From: an uncultured Bacteroidota bacterium
GTDB taxonomy: Bacteria; Bacteroidota; Bacteroidia; Bacteroidales; UBA12481
DNA: 36,637 nt
Reading direction: 5' to 3'
NCBI GenBank assembly: GCA_903919925.1
Contig: CAIXKO010000053.1
Coordinates: 1-36,637, forward strand
In this document: piece by piece, positions 32,383-36,637 of the stretch
Position numbering within the stretch: position 1 is the stretch's first letter
How the letters are laid out: each line of letters starts with the position of its first letter
The notes under the pieces: model-generated
The model's database searches: none
Told to the model about the DNA's origin: nothing
Seen by the model: the letters and a program-made list of their open reading frames with translations, nothing else
Program-made: the position numbers and the translations under genes

Positions 32383-33414
32383 ATGAAACCTATAGCACCA
32401 CGTATTAGCCGCCAAAAAATTTTAGCCGAATTAACTCCTGATAAGTATTTGCGCGAAACAAATTTTAGTCATAACCAAATATTCTCTTTTACTGCCCATC
32501 AATGCCCAAACCTGATGCAGGAAGTTGGCCGGCTCCGCGAAATCTCCTTTCGGGAAGCAGGGGGCGGAACCGGGGAACCTACCGACATAGATCATTATGA
32601 TATTTCTGAAACCCCTTATCATCAACTGATTGTATGGGATCCTAAAGAAAAAGAGATCCTTGGAGGATATCGTTATTTCGTTTGTAATGACCTCGATTGT
32701 TCTGAAAAAGCAGAAACGAATCTCGCCACTTCACATCTATTCAAATTTACCCCCAAATTCCTGAAGGAATATATGCCCTATACCATCGAACTGGGGCGAT
32801 CGTTTGTTCAACCCCTTTATCAATCAACACGATTGTTGCGAAAGGGAATGTATGCACTTGATAATCTGTGGGATGGACTTGGCGCGCTTTGCCTGCTCTA
32901 TGATCATGCTCTTTACTATTTCGGCAAAGTTACCATGTACACCGATTATGACCCTCATGGACGAAAACTGATTCTTAGCTTTCTGAACAAGTATTTCCCT
33001 GATCCCGAAAACCTGGTGGTTCCCCTTAAACCTTTATTCGGGAAAGATGAATTGACAAAACTTGGGGCATTTTTCAACACCGGAAGTTATGAGGGTGATT
33101 ATAAACTCCTTTCTAAAGAGGTCCGCTCGCTGGGGTTACGAATTCCACCGCTTATTAACTCCTACATGAGCCTCTCCCCAACGATGAAAACCTTTGGAAC
33201 TTCAATAAACGATGAATTTGGTATGGTGGAAGAAACAGGGATTCTGATTACCATATCCGATATATACGAGGAAAAAGCACATCGTCATCTGGTTTCTTAT
33301 ATCCGCGATATGCTACGGATCAAACCATTCAAAATGAGACATATCCGTATCCGGTACCCCCAGCTTTTCCGCGAAGGTCTGCGGCAGGCAAGAAAACTTA
33401 AGAGGGGAATATAA
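32383..33414 (+). CDS. glsB: GNAT-fold N-acyltransferase, GlsB/OlsB-like
   Basis: 343 residues from ATG 32383, 33 nt after the preceding stop; a TTG at 32350 is in frame but abuts that stop. Seen: VGRLREISFREAGGGTG (start of the GNAT-like acyl-acyl-carrier-protein fold), YHQLIVWDPKEKEILGGYRY, YTIELGRSFVQPLYQ and the DNLWDGLGALCLLYDHALYY region, followed by a long C-terminal half with FGTSINDEFGMVEETG. The family (OlsB/GlsB, hemolysin-like) transfers a 3-hydroxyacyl group from acyl carrier protein to an amino acid's nitrogen. As a pair with the PlsC-type gene this predicts glycine-lipid synthesis, a known Bacteroidota trait. Which amino acid is used cannot be read from sequence. Confidence 0.7.
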   Translation: MKPIAPRISRQKILAELTPDKYLRETNFSHNQIFSFTAHQCPNLMQEVGRLREISFREAGGGTGEPTDIDHYDISETPYHQLIVWDPKEKEILGGYRYFVCNDLDCSEKAETNLATSHLFKFTPKFLKEYMPYTIELGRSFVQPLYQSTRLLRKGMYALDNLWDGLGALCLLYDHALYYFGKVTMYTDYDPHGRKLILSFLNKYFPDPENLVVPLKPLFGKDELTKLGAFFNTGSYEGDYKLLSKEVRSLGLRIPPLINSYMSLSPTMKTFGTSINDEFGMVEETGILITISDIYEEKAHRHLVSYIRDMLRIKPFKMRHIRIRYPQLFREGLRQARKLKRGI

Positions 33415-33474
33415 GGAAAGAAAAGAGAATAAAAGAGAAGAGAAGACCGTGAGAAAGTTTAGAGATTGGCGTAG

Positions 33475-33492
33475 AGACGCATAATTGCGTCT
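33475..33492. repeat. Stem-loop agacgca-taat-tgcgtct
   Basis: Perfect 7-bp arms, agacgca (33475-33481) and tgcgtct (33486-33492), around a 4-base loop. Its right arm belongs to the first copy of the 20-bp tandem repeat. It lies between convergent genes glsB and purF and could help end transcripts from either side, though there is no clear T run after it. Confidence 0.6.
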
Positions 33493-33537
33493 GTTTTAGC
33501 ATAATTGCGTCTGTTTTAGCATAATTGCGTCTGTTTT
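33481..33537. repeat. Three tandem copies of a 20-bp repeat
   Basis: The unit ataattgcgtctgttttagc occurs at 33481-33500 and 33501-33520, and its first 17 bases again at 33521-33537. There are no spacers. The rest of the 223-bp intergenic region (33415-33637) holds a purine-rich stretch just after glsB (33415-33446), the stem-loop at 33475 and a 14-bp palindrome at 33562. No coding signal was seen. Confidence 0.9.
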
Positions 33538-33561
33538 CAAAGTGCATTTATACCCCAATTA

Positions 33562-33575
33562 ACGCAATTTTGCGT
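33562..33575. repeat. 14-bp perfect palindrome acgcaattttgcgt region
   Basis: acgcaa (33562-33567), tt, ttgcgt (33570-33575) forms perfect 6-bp arms. It shares the acgca/tgcgt core with the stem-loop at 33475, so both look like members of one small palindromic repeat family. It is 63 nt past the purF stop and might act as a terminator. Confidence 0.5.
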
Positions 33576-33637
33576 CCCTGCTTCATGCTTACCTGAATCT
33601 GATTATTTGGAAGTCAGAATTCTGAATTCATATCTCT

Positions 33638-35530
33638 TTAGTACCCCCTCTGGTTTTTCCCTTCGTAGTAATTTATAAATGACTGGTTAGCCACCTTGTT
33701 CCCTCCAGGTGTAGGGTAGTTGCCTGTAAAGTACCAGTCTCCCAAATCGTTAGGACACGCAACGTGTAGATTTTCAACAGTTTGATAAATAATCCTGATC
33801 TCAGCATTTATTTTCCCGCCATGCATCATGTAGGCAATCCGATTGGAAATCTCGCTAAATGTAAAAGGAGCGTAAATCTCTTTGACATGGTTACTGATCT
33901 CCTCTTTGGGTTTACCTTGATCGGCTTTACATTTACGATAAACCTGGTGGATAATCTCCCAAAGCCCACGATCATTCAAAAGTTCAATTGCTGCTTTGAA
34001 AGCAATAAAATCGCCCAACTTTGCCATGTCAATGCCATAGCAATCAGGATAGCGGATTTGAGGTGATGAAGATACCACCACTATTCGTTTGGGTTCCAAA
34101 CGATCCAGAATTCGAACGATGCTCTTCTTCAGGGTGGTTCCGCGAACAATCGAATCATCGATAACTACAAGATTATCAACTCCTTTATTAACTGTACCAT
34201 AGGTAATATCATATACATGTGCCACCAGGTCGTCGCGGTCCTTATCCTGGGTAATAAAAGTGCGTAATTTTGCATCCTTTATGGCAATTTTCTCCACCCT
34301 CGGACGCAACCGAAGCAATTTCTCCAGCTCATCCGGAGTTACCCCAGCCAATATTTTCTCCTTGCTCATGCAGGCTACATGATCCTGCAAACCCTCAACC
34401 ATTCCGTAAAATGCTGATTCCGCTGTATTTGGAATATAAGAAAAAACAGAATTCTCCAGATCATAATCTACCTGCTTAAGAATTTCAGGAACCAGAAGCC
34501 TTCCAAGCATCTTTCTTTCCAGGTAAATGTCTTTATCAGATCCTCTTGAAAAATATATCCGCTCAAATGAACAGGAATTCCTTTGCTGCGGTTCCCTGAC
34601 AATGCAATCGCTGATCTGGCCACTCCGTTTTGCAATGATGGCATGCCCTGGACTGACTTCCTGAATCAAGTCGGCAGGAACATTAAAAACCGTCTGGATT
34701 ACCGGTCGTTCGGATGCTGCAACCAGTATTTCCTTATCACGGTACCAAAAGGCTGGCCTGATTCCCCATGGATCACGCATAATAAAGGAATCCCCCTGGC
34801 CTGTCATTCCCGTTATCACATAACCACCATCCCATTTTTTACTGGCTCTGGTCAAAATCTTTGCAAGTTCAAGATTTTCAGCAATCAAAGGAGTTATCTG
34901 AGATTTCTCATAACCCTCACCTTTGAATTTTCGATACAACGCTTCCACCTCAACATCAAGGAAATGCCCAACCCGCTCCAAAATGGTCACGGTGTCGGAA
35001 TAGTTTACCGGGTGCTGGCCAATGCGAAGCAACGACTGGTAAAGTTCGTCGACATTAGTTAAGTTAAAATTCCCAGCTAACACGAGGCTTCTTGATTTCC
35101 AATTATTTGCGCGCATAACCGGATGCACGGTTTCCAGATTGTTCCGTCCAAAGGTGCCATATCGCAGATGACCAATAAAAATTTCACCGGTATATGGAAC
35201 ATTCTCATATGCATAACCCGGATCTTGCTCTTTTCCGCCGCTATCCGTAAGGGCCTTTGCGATAGCTTCATGGATAACCTCGAAAACCTGCCTGATTGGC
35301 TCACGCTGGTTTGAACGCTGACGGTAAATATAGGGATTGCCAGGGCCCAGATTGAGTTTAAGATTAGCAACGCCGGCTCCATCCTGACCGCGGTTGTGTT
35401 GCTTCTCCAGCAACAAATAAAGTTTGTTCAATCCGTATTGCCACGTGCCGTACTTTTCCTGATAATACGAAATCGGCTTCAACAACCTGATATAGGCTAT
35501 TCCGCATTCATGTTTTAATGGGTCACTCAT
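33638..35530 (-). CDS. purF: PurF-like amidophosphoribosyltransferase, long form
   Basis: 630 residues, against about 505 for E. coli PurF. N-terminal class II glutamine amidotransferase domain: C9 in HECGIAY would become the nucleophile after an eight-residue leader is removed, followed by EKQHNRGQDGAGVA, IGHLRYGTFGRNN and GNFNLTN. The C-terminal phosphoribosyltransferase domain has the PRPP motif VVIDDSIVRGTTLKKS. Both active sites are intact, so it may carry out the first step of purine synthesis (PRPP + glutamine to phosphoribosylamine). Extra length lies in insertions in the first domain (about 60-110) and in a C-terminal extension (about 535-630, with MHGGKINAEIR). Long forms of this kind occur in Bacteroidota, so it may be a paralogue with a shifted role. 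It starts 3 nt after the SPOR gene. Confidence 0.85.
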   Translation of the reverse strand: MSDPLKHECGIAYIRLLKPISYYQEKYGTWQYGLNKLYLLLEKQHNRGQDGAGVANLKLNLGPGNPYIYRQRSNQREPIRQVFEVIHEAIAKALTDSGGKEQDPGYAYENVPYTGEIFIGHLRYGTFGRNNLETVHPVMRANNWKSRSLVLAGNFNLTNVDELYQSLLRIGQHPVNYSDTVTILERVGHFLDVEVEALYRKFKGEGYEKSQITPLIAENLELAKILTRASKKWDGGYVITGMTGQGDSFIMRDPWGIRPAFWYRDKEILVAASERPVIQTVFNVPADLIQEVSPGHAIIAKRSGQISDCIVREPQQRNSCSFERIYFSRGSDKDIYLERKMLGRLLVPEILKQVDYDLENSVFSYIPNTAESAFYGMVEGLQDHVACMSKEKILAGVTPDELEKLLRLRPRVEKIAIKDAKLRTFITQDKDRDDLVAHVYDITYGTVNKGVDNLVVIDDSIVRGTTLKKSIVRILDRLEPKRIVVVSSSPQIRYPDCYGIDMAKLGDFIAFKAAIELLNDRGLWEIIHQVYRKCKADQGKPKEEISNHVKEIYAPFTFSEISNRIAYMMHGGKINAEIRIIYQTVENLHVACPNDLGDWYFTGNYPTPGGNKVANQSFINYYEGKNQRGY

Positions 35531-35533
35531 TTT

Positions 35534-35995
35534 TTAATCCAGTGTAATTTTTGCCGGAACGAGATAGGCTGTCAAAAACCTGGCAATCAGCAACTGCTTA
35601 TACCGGTAAGCATCCTCTTTTGTACGGAACGCACCTACCAGTGTTGAAAAGTCAGGTTCATTGTATTCCACATTCACATTCAAACCTAACTGACTGTAAG
35701 CTTCTTCATATTCAGCCTTAAGCTGGTTAGCTCGCGACATTTCACGTCCCTTATATATCAGTATTCTCCAGCCCGGTACGCCACTGGTTTTGTTGAATTC
35801 AAAATGTTTTCGAAGAATATTGGTCAGCCTTGGATCCTGTATCACCTTAACTTTACCTTCGCTGGAACCTGATTCCAACCTATTAATGATCAGATTGGCT
35901 GAATCAGTTACAGGCGGGCTTACAATTTCATTCTGTGCAAAAGTCGATATTGGTAAAATCAAGATAATCAACAGTATAAACTTCGATAACTTCAT
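35534..35995 (-). CDS. Secreted SPOR-domain protein
   Basis: 153 residues. Residues 1-20 form a signal peptide (KLSKFILLIILILPISTFAQ); there is no lipobox cysteine. Residues about 75-150 resemble a SPOR domain: GWRILIYKGREMSRANQLKA, then VNVEYNEPDFSTLVGAFRTK and EDAYRYKQLL, the usual beta-alpha-beta pattern with the conserved F-x-T-x-x-D-A-Y segment. SPOR domains bind peptidoglycan stripped of stem peptides, typically at division sites. It precedes purF by 3 nt and is probably co-transcribed with it, although the two functions are unrelated. A TACATTTG box lies 36 nt upstream. Confidence 0.82.
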   Translation of the reverse strand: MKLSKFILLIILILPISTFAQNEIVSPPVTDSANLIINRLESGSSEGKVKVIQDPRLTNILRKHFEFNKTSGVPGWRILIYKGREMSRANQLKAEYEEAYSQLGLNVNVEYNEPDFSTLVGAFRTKEDAYRYKQLLIARFLTAYLVPAKITLD

Positions 35996-36030
35996 CTTTA
36001 TCTGAATTTGCTGCCAAGATTAAAACGCCG

Positions 36031-36038
36031 CAAATGTA
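36031..36038 (-). promoter_or_regulatory. Likely -7 box of the SPOR-purF transcript (TACATTTG)
   Basis: The minus strand reads TACATTTG, an exact TAnnTTTG match 36 nt before the SPOR-protein ATG. No clean TTTG -33 element was found upstream. Confidence 0.5.
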
Positions 36039-36051
36039 CTAATTTATCCTA

Positions 36052-36059
36052 TATCTTTG
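36052..36059 (+). promoter_or_regulatory. Likely -7 box of miaB (TATCTTTG)
   Basis: TATCTTTG matches TAnnTTTG and lies 24 nt before the miaB ATG. It stands 13 bp from the oppositely directed box at 36031-36038, so the two promoters are back to back and overlap in their upstream parts. Confidence 0.5.
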
Positions 36060-36083
36060 CAGCCATTTAGAACCACCGGAATC

Positions 36084-36637
36084 ATGCTGAAAGTATATAT
36101 TGAAACTTATGGATGCCAGATGAATGTAGCCGATAGCGAAACTGTTGCATCCATACTCTCAAAAAGTGGGTACGAAATTGTTGACAATATGCAATTTGCT
36201 GATATTGTCCTTATTAACACTTGTTCAGTTAGAGAAAATGCAGAAACCCGTGTTTACGGACGATTAGCTGTTTTCCGTCAGTTGCGAAAGGCAAATCCAG
36301 CGGTGGTAATTGGAGTTTTAGGCTGTATGGCCGAACGGGTAAAAGACAATCTGATCACCAAGGAGAAGGTAAACCTTGTTGCCGGTCCCGACTCCTACCG
36401 TACCCTTCCAGATTTACTTACCAGATCGTCATCCGTTGGTAACGCGATTGATATTGAACTAAGTACAGAAGAAACTTACGCCGGTATATGCCCAACCCGA
36501 CTGGAAAGTAACGGCATTTCAGGATTCGTTTCCATCACCCGCGGATGCAATAATTTTTGCACCTATTGCATAGTCCCCTATACCCGCGGCCGCGAACGAA
36601 GCCGCGATCCCCAGGATATCCTCACCGAAGCCAGGGA
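36084..36637 (+). CDS. miaB: tRNA-2-methylthio-N6-dimethylallyladenosine synthase MiaB (N-terminal part, cut by window edge)
   Basis: 184 complete codons from ATG 36084 to the right edge. Radical-SAM methylthiotransferase that adds the 2-methylthio group to i6A37 of tRNAs reading UNN codons. The N-terminal cluster-binding domain has its three cysteines in TYGCQMNVADSE, INTCSVRENAE and LGCMAERVKD. The radical-SAM CxxxCxxC motif is in TRGCNNFCTYCIVPYTRG, followed by RERSR. The CSVRENAE and YTRGRERSR wording favours MiaB over the related RimO and MtaB. The catalytic barrel and TRAM domain lie beyond the window. Confidence 0.95.
   Translation, partial: MLKVYIETYGCQMNVADSETVASILSKSGYEIVDNMQFADIVLINTCSVRENAETRVYGRLAVFRQLRKANPAVVIGVLGCMAERVKDNLITKEKVNLVAGPDSYRTLPDLLTRSSSVGNAIDIELSTEETYAGICPTRLESNGISGFVSITRGCNNFCTYCIVPYTRGRERSRDPQDILTEAR

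Noticed and set aside
33481-33537. Possible CRISPR or attachment site
   Set aside because: The 20-bp units abut with no spacers, and no integrase, tRNA or duplicated target is nearby.
1-36637. tRNA, rRNA, insertion sequences or prophage
   Set aside because: Nearly all of the window is covered by coding genes and the intergenic stretches (at most about 220 bp) show no cloverleaf, rRNA core, transposase or phage gene recognisable by eye.

Overview
The window reads as a chromosomal segment of a non-flagellate Bacteroidota, most likely Bacteroidales-like. The evidence is the dcw gene order (mraZ-rsmH-ftsL-ftsI-murE-mraY-murD-ftsW-murG-murC-ftsQ-ftsA-ftsZ with no murF, murB or ddl), TAnnTTTG-type -7 promoter boxes instead of E. 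coli-like ones, weak Shine-Dalgarno use, a PASTA-tailed FtsI, a large MraY, and a glycine-lipid (glsA/glsB-like) gene pair. MurE carries the DNPR motif, so the peptidoglycan is predicted to be of the meso-diaminopimelate type. The assignment to phylum rests on gene order and motifs, not on a database search.

Layout. 1-488 (-): the start of an Omp85/POTRA-type outer-membrane protein that runs off the left edge. 551-10188 (-): a compact seven-gene chemosensory operon in transcription order cheW, cheR-TPR, cheW, MCP (4-helix/HAMP/PAS), cheA-REC, cheB and a REC-PAS-histidine kinase. Its parts match the Pseudomonas Wsp system (WspB, C, D, A, E, F), but the WspR diguanylate cyclase slot is taken by a receiver-bearing histidine kinase. 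10296-10383: a tandem array of an 8-bp unit. 10382-12346 dnaG, 12369-13049 a Sir2 deacylase, 13106-13987 an anti-sigma-like membrane protein and 14039-14785 a sigma-factor-like protein (all -), which continue without a break from the dcw cluster at 14793-31332 (-). The dcw cluster ends with two tandem, divergent ftsZ genes. 31333-31506: a divergent control region with three 10-bp-phased MraZ-type boxes. 31507-33414 (+): two acyltransferases resembling GlsA and GlsB. 33415-33637: a small intergenic repeat region. 33638-35995 (-): a long PurF-like amidotransferase behind a secreted SPOR protein. 36084 to the right edge (+): the start of miaB.

How it works together. The central 21 kb (31332 down to 10382) appears to be one long unidirectional run. 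It would supply lipid-linked peptidoglycan precursors (MurC/D/E, MraY, MurG), septal synthesis (FtsW/FtsI/FtsL/FtsQ), the division ring (FtsA and two FtsZ), a transcription-control pair and the replication primase, with MraZ probably repressing its own promoter. The chemosensory operon has no flagellar or CheY-like motility genes beside it and is best read as an alternative-cellular-function array whose likely output is a second-tier histidine kinase.

The most unusual items are the Wsp-like array with a kinase output, the tandem FtsZ pair in which the second copy has Lys in the GTP-binding signature loop, and the sigma/anti-sigma pair attached directly to the dcw operon. No tRNA, rRNA, CRISPR array, insertion sequence or prophage was recognised, and no gene-free stretch exceeds 300 bases.
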